From contig NZ_JAUSKL010000107.1 of the NCBI RefSeq assembly GCF_030646925.1, positions 1 to 64,000 of the forward strand: a DNA stretch of 64,000 bases, read 5' to 3'. The translations under genes and the position numbers were made by a program. Under the pieces are notes generated by a model, which made no database searches, was not told the DNA's origin, and was given only the letters and a program-made list of their open reading frames with translations. This DNA comes from Candidatus Binatus sp. Its GTDB lineage: Bacteria > Desulfobacterota > Binatia > Binatales > Binataceae. Position 1 is the first letter of the stretch. Every line of letters begins with the position of its first letter. Shown one piece after another: positions 43,449-52,008 of the stretch.

Positions 43449-44162
43449 TCAACTATGCAGCGGTGGCTCCATCTCGCCCAAAGACAGCGCCAGCGTTTCT
43501 CTTGTCGCCCAAGGCTCAAGGAAGATCGCATCCCACCCCGGTAGGATTTTGCGGCTCAGCATTTCTGCGAACAGATCATAAGGTTGGTCGTATAAGAGAA
43601 GTATGAACTTCTCAGTGATCGTACGGATTGCATCGATCGCTTGATCCAAATCGCGAAACTTGGTGCGGACGTCAGCTGACAGATTGCTGTGAGCGGCTCG
43701 TTTGTTCGCGAACTCGATCGCTTTCTTACACTGGCGAAAAAGCAGAGCGCGGTCATCGCCTAGCAGACGTCGGCAGGCATCAGCCTCGAAGGGCGCGCTC
43801 CCTCTCTGGCGCGCTTCCAGCATCGCGCTCTCCGCTTCGTTTGGAAAGTGTTTCTCGAAACCCGTCCACAAGTCGCTAGGATCGCGGATCGCGTCATCGA
43901 GGATTTTTATGAGGCTAATATCACGCCGTTGGTAGTGCTCGCTCGTGAGGCGTCGAATGCCGACACTGGTTGCTACACCGTATATGACTTGGCTCCAATC
44001 GGAGAATTTTCTGCGCGACTGACCTTGGAGTCTCTTGTTCCGACGGACGATCTCCTGCAACGTTCGGAAAACGTATCGATTGAAAAGAAGCCCGACGACC
44101 TCGTTTCGGACCGGTATCAGTAAGTCAGCCAGATCTATGGTACGCTGCGGCGCTCTGCTCAT
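43449..44162 (-). CDS. HEPN/AbiU2-like protein, possible defence gene
   Basis: A 237-residue, largely helical protein without signal peptide. The middle has RRDISLIKILDDA, and the C-terminal half has NKRAAHSNLSADV followed by a long helix, similar to the RxxxAH-type pattern of HEPN ribonucleases and AbiU2-like abortive-infection proteins. A GGAG precedes the ATG by nine bases. It lies in a patch that looks AT-richer than its surroundings, next to an EVE-domain nuclease candidate. The family assignment is by pattern only and could be wrong. Confidence 0.5.
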   Translation of the reverse strand: MSRAPQRTIDLADLLIPVRNEVVGLLFNRYVFRTLQEIVRRNKRLQGQSRRKFSDWSQVIYGVATSVGIRRLTSEHYQRRDISLIKILDDAIRDPSDLWTGFEKHFPNEAESAMLEARQRGSAPFEADACRRLLGDDRALLFRQCKKAIEFANKRAAHSNLSADVRTKFRDLDQAIDAIRTITEKFILLLYDQPYDLFAEMLSRKILPGWDAIFLEPWATRETLALSLGEMEPPLHS

Positions 44163-44545
44163 AAATTTTCACTCCGGCACCGATACAAGCATCGGCGTTT
44201 CGCTGTTCAACTCTTTATTCTCACAACCTCGCGAACATTACGCTCACTCCTGACATTCGTCGTTCTCAGAGAGCGGCTGACGGAAACGGCGGCGCAACGT
44301 ATAACAAATCGGCCATCACTGAGAGACCACGCCTGAGTGTATCGCGGGTCCTCCTTCGTCGCGTTCAGAGGGCCACACCTGCCAGCGTTTCCTCAACTTA
44401 TCGCTGTCCTAGTTTTCGGGTTTTGGGTCACTTTTGATGGCGTGCGCCAGTACTCGGGAGCGGCGCCAACCATCTGGAAGATATGCGAGCGATTGAAAGT
44501 CTGCTAACCGTTAGCTAATCCACAGAACGCCAACACGAGAGGCGT
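44163..44545. other. intergenic region without a supported gene
   Basis: This 383-base gap separates the divergent HEPN-like and EVE-nuclease genes. It is comparatively AT-rich, has no frame with recognisable protein features, and presumably holds both promoters, though no convincing pair of boxes stands out. Confidence 0.5.
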
Positions 44546-45643
44546 ATGCGATATTTTCTCAACCTTTTCTCACCTGAAACGTATGAGGCCTGGAAGCGGT
44601 CGGCACGAGATGTCTCGGGATTTCGGGTTCGTCAAAAGAACGCTGCCGACCGGATTTCACCCGGCGACAAGTTGGTCTGCTACGTAACTAGGCTCTCACG
44701 CTGGTTCGGGCTGTCTGAGGTGGTAAGCGGTCCCTACCTGGATGAGTCGCCCACCTCCTATCCAGAAGCCGATCCCTTCATGCTTCGATTCAAGGTGCGC
44801 CCGCTCGTCCTCTTAGAAATCGAAAAGGCTGTGCCGATTTACGAGGATTCAGTCTGGCAGGTTCTGTCATTCACAAAGAACCACGACAAGGGAGTCTCTA
44901 CATGGACCGGTAAAATACGGTCGAGCCTAGTGCAACTGGACGACGCAGACGGCAAGTTCATTGAGGAGATGCTCATCCGCCAGCAGAATGACGGCAACTT
45001 GTACCCGGTTGATCGGGACGAATACCAAAAGCTGTTTGCCAACACTGTACGGAGAGCCGATAAGATCGTTTCGGTTTCGGTACCGAGCGATTCGGAGTTA
45101 GAGGAGCCGCGATCGACCAATGTTGAAGTCCGCGAATCGATCAAAGTTCAAGCGCTCATCGCTGAAATTGCTTCTCGAATGGGCTTGAAAGTCTGGATAC
45201 CTAAATCGGATCGAAGTGCGGTCGAGCGAGAAGCGCCCATCGTGATGAACTCGATCATCGAGCGGTTACCCTTTAGCTACGACGAAGTCACTCTCCGCAC
45301 AATTGAGAATATTGACGTGCTTTGGCTGCGGGGCCGATCGATAGTTCGGGCATTCGAGGTTGAGCATACAACTTCGGTTTATTCTGGAATCCTACGAATG
45401 GCCGATCTTCTCGCCTTGCAGCCAAACATGGATATCAAGCTGCACATAGTCGCTCCGGCTTCCAAGCGCGAGAAGGTGTTTCAGGAAATCCGCAGGCCGG
45501 TATTTTCCCTTCTAGAACATGGCCCACTCGCGGAAACCTGCACCTATTTGTCTTATGAAAGCCTGCGCGAGCTTGCCGAGCAAAAACATCTGGCTCATCT
45601 TTCCGATACCGTGCTCGACGAATACGCTGAAGAAGCCGAATGA
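44546..45643 (+). CDS. EVE-domain protein with PD-(D/E)xK-like C-terminal domain (candidate modified-DNA endonuclease)
   Basis: A 365-residue two-domain protein. The N-terminal domain (about residues 1-140) begins RYFLNLFSPETYEAW and has GDKLVCYVTRLSRWFGLSEVV, the pattern of the EVE branch of PUA-like folds that read modified bases. After a charged linker the C-terminal domain (about 195-350) contains ENIDVLWLRG and IVRAFEVEHTTSVYSGILRMADLL, a D...ExE arrangement with flanking strands that fits a PD-(D/E)xK nuclease core. Such EVE fusions are proposed type IV restriction enzymes acting on modified phage DNA. A small gene of unknown function follows on the same strand. Confidence 0.72.
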   Translation: MRYFLNLFSPETYEAWKRSARDVSGFRVRQKNAADRISPGDKLVCYVTRLSRWFGLSEVVSGPYLDESPTSYPEADPFMLRFKVRPLVLLEIEKAVPIYEDSVWQVLSFTKNHDKGVSTWTGKIRSSLVQLDDADGKFIEEMLIRQQNDGNLYPVDRDEYQKLFANTVRRADKIVSVSVPSDSELEEPRSTNVEVRESIKVQALIAEIASRMGLKVWIPKSDRSAVEREAPIVMNSIIERLPFSYDEVTLRTIENIDVLWLRGRSIVRAFEVEHTTSVYSGILRMADLLALQPNMDIKLHIVAPASKREKVFQEIRRPVFSLLEHGPLAETCTYLSYESLRELAEQKHLAHLSDTVLDEYAEEAE

Positions 45644-45803
45644 AAGAAATTGCTCGAAGTTGTGCTAACGGGTACCGAACTGGGACCAGTCGGCGTCTCC
45701 TCGCACAACTCACGGCAATTCGTAGTCTCTGAAACCTGGACAGACAGACTGATTCAAATTGGCCGGCCCAGAAAGCCTGGACGCCAAGGAGCGCAGAGCC
45801 AAA

Positions 45804-46238
45804 ATGAAAATGACAAGAATGAAGGTTTCAGACTTGGAAATTGACCCGTCACTTCAGCCGAAGCCTGATCCAGAGTGGACACGCCTTGCCAAAGCCGCAC
45901 TTCAAGGCGAGTTGCCCGTCTACTTTGCCGCCATTCCTCTAATCCTTTGCGTGCCGTTCGATCTCGACTACCGACCCGATCTGCATCCGGTTGGCAGGCA
46001 AGCAATTCACCAATTCGTCGAAGCGGCGAAACTGCGGGAGTCGAACAGCTTGATCGTTTATCCGCGCGGTAAGTGGTTCGTGATTTCGGACCACTACATC
46101 GATCTCTTTGCGGCCCTTGAGGGGCGACCGGACTTCCTTACCTGCTTTATTCTGGGGAAGCCTGACAACGACGTGATCCACGACCTTCAGGGACCAGTTG
46201 CCCTTCAAGACGTGCCCAGGTTTTTCGGTCTCGCGTAG
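45804..46238 (+). CDS. protein of unknown function
   Basis: A 144-residue soluble protein I do not recognise. It has a Pro/charged start (DLEIDPSLQPKPDPEWTRL), a hydrophobic middle (LPVYFAAIPLILCVPF), and SLIVYPRGKWFVISDHYIDLFAAL, followed by DFLTCFILGKP. The regular strand/helix pattern looks like a folded domain. The ATG at 45804 is used; a TTG at 45759 would add 15 residues. It follows the EVE-nuclease gene by about 160 bases, so it might be a partner or a passenger of the same insertion. Confidence 0.55.
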   Translation: MKMTRMKVSDLEIDPSLQPKPDPEWTRLAKAALQGELPVYFAAIPLILCVPFDLDYRPDLHPVGRQAIHQFVEAAKLRESNSLIVYPRGKWFVISDHYIDLFAALEGRPDFLTCFILGKPDNDVIHDLQGPVALQDVPRFFGLA

Positions 46239-46320
46239 AAGGCGAAACGCACGTCACCTCAGTCTGACGCCCCACCTATCTCCCTTCTAAACAGCGCGTA
46301 GCGCGCATCCTCATCCCAAC

Positions 46321-46357
46321 GGGAAGTCCGAAACCTGCGTGAGGTTTCGGACTTCCC
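46321..46357. repeat. dispersed palindromic repeat, copy 1, and likely bidirectional terminator
   Basis: GGGAAGTCCGAAACCT and AGGTTTCGGACTTCCC form a perfect 16-base-pair stem with a five-base loop. The left arm and preceding bases recur at 57055-57088, and a related hairpin is at 56874-56900. It lies between two convergent genes (stops at 46238 and 46465), where it could end transcription from both sides. Confidence 0.7.
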
Positions 46358-46464
46358 CGAATGTTTCGTGTGAAACGTTACCGAAAAAATGACTGTTAAA
46401 TAACGGCGAATCCGCTAATCGACAGCCGAGACCGCCGTTCACAGTTTCTGAAAAAAATTTGCGA

Positions 46465-47700
46465 TCAGTTGCCGACGACAAAGACGCAACTCGTGGTGCC
46501 GCTGCCGCCGATATTGAGCATCGCGAATTTCTTCGCGCCTTCGACCTGATACTCGCCGGCCGTATGCGTGATCTGGCGATGACAATCGAGCATCTGGCGC
46601 ACGCCGGTCGCACCCACCGGATGGCCCGCGCCGATTAGCCCGCCGCTCGGATTGATCGGCAGCTTGCCGCCCAGCTCGATCACGCCTTCCTCGATTGCTT
46701 TCCACGATTCGCCGGGCTTCGTGATTCCGAAATGATCGATCGCCATGTACTCGGAGGTGGTGAAGCAGTCGTGCGTCTCGATCCCCGACAGTTCCAGCGG
46801 CGAGCTGATCTCGGCGCGCTTGAACGCGTCGAGAATTGCCTGCCGTGTATGCGGCAAGACGTAAGCATTGTCCTTGCTCTCGGCGACCTTGGTGGCGAAT
46901 TCGAGCGGCGCAGTGTGATGGCCCCATCCGAGGATGCGCGGAATCTCCTCGAGCTTAAGCCCGTTGCGCTTTGCCCACGCGCTCGCGAATTTTTCCGACG
47001 CGAGGAACACTGCGACCGAGCCGTCGGTGACCTGCGAACAATCGCTAATCTTGATTCGTCCGCCGATGACGGTGTTGAACTTGCTCTCGCGCTGCGCGTG
47101 GCTCTCGCTCATGAACCAATTGCGGGTCTGCGCGTTGGGGTTGCGCTTGGCATTCGAATAATTGACCGCCGAGATGTGCGCGAGATACTCGTCCTTCAGG
47201 CCGTAGCGCTTGTCGTATTCGTCGCCCAGCCGGCCAAAGAGTTTCGGAAATGGAAACTCGATTCCCTTCGCCTCGCGCTCGTACCATGCCGCGGTGCCGA
47301 GATAATCGCCGCCGGTGGTCGAATCGACGGTCTTCATTTGCTCGACGCCAACCACGCACGACAAGTCATAGCGGCCCGCTTCGATTTCGGCGGATGCAGC
47401 GATCAGCGCGATCGATCCGGACGCGCAGGCGGCCTCATGACGGCTGGTCGGCAGTCCGGAAAACGCGGGATCGATCTCGATGAAGAACGCTCCGACATGC
47501 CCCTGCTTGGCGTACAACTCGGCCGCGAAATTGCCGACGTGCGAGGTCTCGATTTCGCGCGGCTCGATCTTCGTAGCTTCGAGCGCGGCCAATGTCGCCT
47601 CGCGCATCATGGCGACGAAGTGCTTGCCTTCCTTGGACCAATTGCGGGCGAAGTCGGTTTGCGCTCCACCCAATACATAAACAGGCGCTGGCTTTGTCAT
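46465..47700 (-). CDS. thiolase-family acetyl-CoA acyltransferase (SCP-x-like)
   Basis: A 411-residue thiolase superfamily protein. The nucleophilic Cys is in SRHEAACASGS (about residue 86), ETHDCFTTSEY carries a second conserved region, and the C-terminal stretch NPSGGLIGAGHPVGATG includes the catalytic His. The end NIGGSGTTSCVFVV includes a Cys near the position of the second catalytic Cys. The type resembles SCP-x and lipid-transfer-protein thiolases acting on bulky acyl-CoAs. It follows a 3-hydroxyacyl-CoA dehydrogenase gene by 27 bases, so the two form the last steps of a beta-oxidation-like route. Confidence 0.9.
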   Translation of the reverse strand: MTKPAPVYVLGGAQTDFARNWSKEGKHFVAMMREATLAALEATKIEPREIETSHVGNFAAELYAKQGHVGAFFIEIDPAFSGLPTSRHEAACASGSIALIAASAEIEAGRYDLSCVVGVEQMKTVDSTTGGDYLGTAAWYEREAKGIEFPFPKLFGRLGDEYDKRYGLKDEYLAHISAVNYSNAKRNPNAQTRNWFMSESHAQRESKFNTVIGGRIKISDCSQVTDGSVAVFLASEKFASAWAKRNGLKLEEIPRILGWGHHTAPLEFATKVAESKDNAYVLPHTRQAILDAFKRAEISSPLELSGIETHDCFTTSEYMAIDHFGITKPGESWKAIEEGVIELGGKLPINPSGGLIGAGHPVGATGVRQMLDCHRQITHTAGEYQVEGAKKFAMLNIGGSGTTSCVFVVGN

Positions 47701-47727
47701 CGCGCGCTCCTTTCGATCATTCAATTT

Positions 47728-49014
47728 TTATCCGACAAACGTGCGGCCATATTGCAGCACACCGCCCACGAAAAGTTTAGCGTCGCTCGATGCCGCCTGC
47801 CCGAGTGCTGGCGGCACCGGCAGGCCGAGCCGCTCGAGCATCGCGACGGTATTCTTCGCGCCGAGCAAATCGACGATCGCCGTCGGCGGCGCCCAATTGA
47901 AGCCGTACGACATGATCGTATCCACGTCGGCGGGAGTCGCCGCCACTTCGCCCACGCGATTCAGCGCGTAACTTACATAGCCCAGCACGACGCGGCGGCA
48001 AAGGTCGGCGTCGGCAGTTTTCGCGTCGGCGAACACTTTGAGCGCGTCTGAATAGCGCCCCACGCGATGAAACTGCTTCATCTGCTCGACGAACTCGATC
48101 GGCGCCGGCTTCACCATCGGGACGTGATTGCCGGTCTTTGGATCGAGCACGAAAACTTCGGCGCCACTGCGTCGATAGAAGCCGCCGCGCTGGGGAGTCT
48201 TGTCGCCGAGGCATCCCTGCTCGAGCGCGCGATGCATATACGCGGGCATCTTGAAACAATCGCGCGCTTCGTCGTTGGTGTTGGCGAACACGTTATCGAC
48301 GATCGCCTGATGCACATCCCAGCCGACCAGATCGACCGTCGCGAGCGGCGCCATCGCGCGCCCGGTATGCGGCCCGATCAGGTAATCCATGAATGCGACG
48401 CCATGCTCGGTCGCCAATTGCGCGACTTCGTTGAGAACCTTGAAGCCGACCCGATTGCCCACGAACGCGGGCCGGTCCTTCGTCACGATCACCTTGCGGC
48501 CGAGCCGCTTGGTGAGTATCGCGACGCAGTTCTTCACCACCTCGGCGTCGGTTTCTGGACTTGGAATCACTTCGGTGCCGACGATCACGTGCGGCGGATT
48601 GAACAGATGGATACCGAGAAAATGGTGGCGGAACGATTCGCTGCGGCCGGCCGCCATCGCGCCGATCGAGAGTCCCGAGGAACCCGTCGCGACGATCGCG
48701 TCCGGGCGGCGATACTTGTCGACCAGTTCGAAGAATTGCTTCTTGAGCGGCAGATCTTCAGCGAGCGATTCGAAGATCAAGCCGGCCTCACCGACTGCGC
48801 GAGCGAGATCGCGGTCGTAGGTGCCGAGCGAAATCCGTTCGGCGATCGCGTCGGCGCGGGCTAAATTTTGCACATCGGCCAGCGCATCGGCGCACTTGTC
48901 GTTAGAGCGCGCCAGCAACGTGACGCTGAATCCGGCGCCAGCGAATACGCATCCTGCGCCGGCGCCCATCGTGCCGTTAGCGCCGATAATCACGACCTTA
49001 TTGTTGTCGGCCAA
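47728..49014 (-). CDS. 3-hydroxyacyl-CoA dehydrogenase
   Basis: A 428-residue NAD-dependent dehydrogenase. The N-terminal Rossmann loop GANGTMGAGAGCVFA (about residue 11) departs from the usual GxGxxG by an inserted pattern but is clearly homologous. ESLAEDLPLKKQFF and HFLGIHLFNPPHV with the catalytic His follow. The two C-terminal helical domains are KDRPAFVGNRVGFK and a second copy with YALNRVGEVAATPADVD. TTG is the start, with GGAG six bases upstream. It is co-oriented with and closely upstream of the thiolase gene. Confidence 0.9.
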   Translation of the reverse strand: MADNNKVVIIGANGTMGAGAGCVFAGAGFSVTLLARSNDKCADALADVQNLARADAIAERISLGTYDRDLARAVGEAGLIFESLAEDLPLKKQFFELVDKYRRPDAIVATGSSGLSIGAMAAGRSESFRHHFLGIHLFNPPHVIVGTEVIPSPETDAEVVKNCVAILTKRLGRKVIVTKDRPAFVGNRVGFKVLNEVAQLATEHGVAFMDYLIGPHTGRAMAPLATVDLVGWDVHQAIVDNVFANTNDEARDCFKMPAYMHRALEQGCLGDKTPQRGGFYRRSGAEVFVLDPKTGNHVPMVKPAPIEFVEQMKQFHRVGRYSDALKVFADAKTADADLCRRVVLGYVSYALNRVGEVAATPADVDTIMSYGFNWAPPTAIVDLLGAKNTVAMLERLGLPVPPALGQAASSDAKLFVGGVLQYGRTFVG

Positions 49015-49195
49015 GCAGTTCTCCGGTCCTTGATGGAATCGGGATTTCGAGGCGACTGGCCGTGCAGTTCAATCCAGTTGGTCGCGCTCACGAGGCGTAA
49101 AAATCTCCGATCAGCCGCGAACGGATGTTATCCGAGCAGCGTCAGCCATGCCACAGCCGCGACAGCAAGGATTGTCTGCCATCTAGAAAATTCTC

Positions 49196-50713
49196 CTAAG
49201 GCTCGTGCCATGCGCGGCCGTCGGCACGAATCAGATCCTCGGCCGCCTGCGGTCCCCAGCTACCGGCCGGATACTCGACGAGCGGCACTCGCGACGCATC
49301 CGTCCACGAATCCAGGATGCCTTGCACGAACTCCCACGATTTCTCGACGAAGTGCCCGCTCGGAAAGAGCGTATGGTCGCCGTCCATCACGTCGAGCAGC
49401 AGCCGCTCGTATGCGTCGGGCGATACGCCGCCGCCAAAAGTGCTTTCGTAGCTGAGATTCATCCGCACGGGGCGCAGCGTGATATCGAGCCCCGGCTGCT
49501 TCGCCATCACGTCGAACGAAAATCCTTCGTCGGGCTGGATGCGAATCGTCAGCAGGTTGGCGGGCACCGCGGCTTCGCGATTGAAGAGAATCTGCGGCAC
49601 GTCCTTGAACTGCACGAAAATCGAACTGGCCCGCTTCGGCATCCGCTTGCCGGTCCTGATGTAGATCGGCACGCCGGACCATCGCCAGTTGTCGATATAA
49701 GTTTTGAGCGCGACGAAAGTCTCAGTGTCCGAATTGTCGGGGATGTTCTGCTCGTCCATGTAGCCGACGACCGGCTTGCCGTTCTCGACGCCGGCGCTGT
49801 AACGCGCGCGCACCGTATGCGACCGCGCAGTGTCGGCGTGAATCGGGCGCAGCGCCTGCAGCACGTTGAGCTTGGCCTCGCGGATCGCGCTCGCGTTGAG
49901 CGAGACCGGCGGCTCCATCGCCAGCAGCGACAGCGTCTGCAGGATGTGATTCTGCACCATGTCGCGCAGCGCGCCCGCGCCGTCGTAGTACATCGCGCGC
50001 GTGCCGAGGCCTTCTGCCTCCGCCACAGTGATTTGCACATGATCGACGTTGCGCGCACCCCACAGGCGCTCAAAAATATTGTTCGCGAAGCGCAGCACCA
50101 TCAGGTTCTGCACGGTCTCCTTGCCGAGGTAATGATCGATGCGGAAAATCTGCGACTCGTCGAGATTCTCAAGCAGCGCGCGATTGATTGCGAGCGCGCT
50201 TTCGAGGTCGTGGCCGATCGGCTTTTCGACCACCACGCGGGTGAAATTCTTCGCCTTGGGATCCGCGATCAAGCCGGCCTGCTTGAGCCGCGCGACCGAA
50301 TCGCGGATCGCGTCGGGCGGGATCGACAAATAGTAAACGCGATTTGCCAGTATCCCGCGGGCCTTTTCGATCGATTCGAGCTTCGCCTTCAGCTTGTCGA
50401 AGCCGTCGGGCTGATCGAGACCCGCAAGATAGTCGAGGCCATCGACAAAACTTTGCCAGCATCCTTCTTCAACCTTCAGCCGTGAGAATCGATTCGTCCA
50501 GTCGCGCGCGCTCGCGTGGAACTGGTCGAGACTGAGTTCACGGCGCGCGAAACCGAGCACCGCGCTCTTGGCCGGCATCGCACCCTGCCCGCAATGAACG
50601 AGATTGTAGAGCGCCGGGATCAGTTTGCGCTTGGCGAGGTCGCCCGACGCGCCGAAAATCACGACGGTGCACGTCGGCGCGGGTTGCGTTCGATGAATCG
50701 TCAGACTTTCCAT
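49196..50713 (-). CDS. zwf: glucose-6-phosphate 1-dehydrogenase
   Basis: A 505-residue enzyme for the first step of the oxidative pentose phosphate pathway, making 6-phosphogluconolactone and NAD(P)H. The coenzyme loop is IFGASGDLAKRKLIPALY (about residue 20), the EKPIGHD motif follows at about residue 165, and the active-site RIDHYLGKE at about residue 190. Length agrees with the family. The ATG at 50713 has an AAGGA ten bases upstream; a TTG eight codons earlier is less likely. No other pentose phosphate gene (pgl, gnd) is adjacent. Confidence 0.95.
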   Translation of the reverse strand: MESLTIHRTQPAPTCTVVIFGASGDLAKRKLIPALYNLVHCGQGAMPAKSAVLGFARRELSLDQFHASARDWTNRFSRLKVEEGCWQSFVDGLDYLAGLDQPDGFDKLKAKLESIEKARGILANRVYYLSIPPDAIRDSVARLKQAGLIADPKAKNFTRVVVEKPIGHDLESALAINRALLENLDESQIFRIDHYLGKETVQNLMVLRFANNIFERLWGARNVDHVQITVAEAEGLGTRAMYYDGAGALRDMVQNHILQTLSLLAMEPPVSLNASAIREAKLNVLQALRPIHADTARSHTVRARYSAGVENGKPVVGYMDEQNIPDNSDTETFVALKTYIDNWRWSGVPIYIRTGKRMPKRASSIFVQFKDVPQILFNREAAVPANLLTIRIQPDEGFSFDVMAKQPGLDITLRPVRMNLSYESTFGGGVSPDAYERLLLDVMDGDHTLFPSGHFVEKSWEFVQGILDSWTDASRVPLVEYPAGSWGPQAAEDLIRADGRAWHEP

Positions 50714-50865
50714 GCGGCGTTCATCCTTCGACGGCAAGCTGACTCCGAAGCCCGCTGGCGCGAAGCAGCCCTGACTGATAAATCTGACATGTTTTCGACC
50801 CTCATGATAAAGTCAATTTTCCCTGCCGAGAAACTCATGCGCGATTTCGGAAATCCGCGACTCCC

Positions 50866-51312
50866 GTGAGCTCGACCAGCTTCGGCACCGCGGCCGATCC
50901 GCCGCAGCGCGGATGGCTCGCGACCTGGTTCCCGGTGCTGGCGTGGGGAATCGTCATCTCGATGCTGTCCACCTCGGCGTTTTCGTCCGATAAAACCGCC
51001 GCCATCATCGATCCGATCCTGCAATGGCTGATGCCCGATATCAGCGGTCCTGCGATGTCGGTTTGTCATCTGCTCGTGCGTAAATCCGCGCACTTCACCG
51101 AATACGGAGTGCTCTTTTTTCTGCTGGTGCGCGGTCCGATGGCGCGGCGGCCGTATGTCGCGCTGGCGCTCTGCCTCTTCTACGCGATGGCCGACGAGGG
51201 GCATCAATTGCTCGTGCCCGGCCGCGGCGCGTCGCTCTACGACGTCGCGCTCGATTCGAGCGGTGCGCTGTTCGGCAACTTCCTGACGCTGGCGATAGCG
51301 GAATTCGCGTAA
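50866..51312 (+). CDS. VanZ-like membrane protein
   Basis: A 148-residue inner-membrane protein with about four helices. RKSAHFTEYGVLFFLLVRG (about residue 72) and ADEGHQLLVPGRGASLYDVALDSSGALFG (its key part EGHQLLVPGR then DVALDSSGA) match the VanZ family, where similar proteins affect glycopeptide resistance or envelope function. Here the physiological role is unknown. The start is GTG. It is the only plus-strand gene in this part and converges with the GST gene. Confidence 0.85.
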   Translation: MSSTSFGTAADPPQRGWLATWFPVLAWGIVISMLSTSAFSSDKTAAIIDPILQWLMPDISGPAMSVCHLLVRKSAHFTEYGVLFFLLVRGPMARRPYVALALCLFYAMADEGHQLLVPGRGASLYDVALDSSGALFGNFLTLAIAEFA

Positions 51313-51339
51313 TCTGCATCACGCGGCCGCGTTCGATCG

Positions 51340-52008
51340 TTACGCGGCGGGGTCGAGGCGCGAGCTGATCCGCTCGACGCGGCCGAAGAACCCGATCAGA
51401 TTCTTCAGCTCGGCGGGAATCTTGAGCTCGCCGGTAAACGCAAAATAATAAAGCTGGCCGTATAGCGAGAAGTCGGCGAGCCCGATTCTGCCGGTCAGGA
51501 ACGGCCGCGACGCGAGTTGCTCCTCGAACGGCGCCAGCGCCGCGCACGCGCGATTCCAGTTCGCGGTTTCATCCGCGATCGTGCGCTCGACAAAGCCCGC
51601 GCCGTACTTGCGCTCGCGAATCAGGCGCCAAAGTGCGGCGCGATCGGCGCCCTGGCTGCCGTAGTATTTAAGTTCGTCGGCGAGGGCCGCCGGATACACC
51701 GACTCTTCGAGGCGATTATCGATATAATCCGCGAGCGCGAGATGCAGTCCGCGCCATCCGGGCGGAAAAATCGTCGGCTCCGGATGCATCTCCTCGAGCC
51801 GCATCGCGATCCGCGCCGAATCGACTATCGTTTCGCCGCTCGCGAACGTCACCGCCGGCACCGTCATCTGTCCCGACGCGATCAGCAGTTCCTTGCGCTC
51901 GAGATAATCAACTTCCACCACCTCGAAATCGACGCCCTTGAACTCGAGCAGCTTGCGAACCTTGGCGCAGAACGGACTGCCGAGAAATTGATACAGCTTC
52001 GCCGCCAT
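51340..52008 (-). CDS. glutathione S-transferase-like protein
   Basis: A 222-residue protein with an N-terminal thioredoxin-like domain: LYQFLGSPFCAKVRKLLEFKG has SPFC in the position of the catalytic Ser/Cys, and QMTVPAVTFASGETIVDSARI contains the cis-Pro and the glutathione-binding segment. The C-terminal helical domain includes ASRPFLTGRIGLADFSLYG. It may conjugate or dehalogenate a substrate; none can be named. It follows directly on the HAD gene with no gap and ends the minus-strand operon. Confidence 0.88.
   Translation of the reverse strand: MAAKLYQFLGSPFCAKVRKLLEFKGVDFEVVEVDYLERKELLIASGQMTVPAVTFASGETIVDSARIAMRLEEMHPEPTIFPPGWRGLHLALADYIDNRLEESVYPAALADELKYYGSQGADRAALWRLIRERKYGAGFVERTIADETANWNRACAALAPFEEQLASRPFLTGRIGLADFSLYGQLYYFAFTGELKIPAELKNLIGFFGRVERISSRLDPAA

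Noticed and set aside
44400-44545. Possible end of a mobile element or recombinase before the EVE gene
   Set aside because: The sequence gives short translatable stretches but no recognisable integrase motif in any frame.
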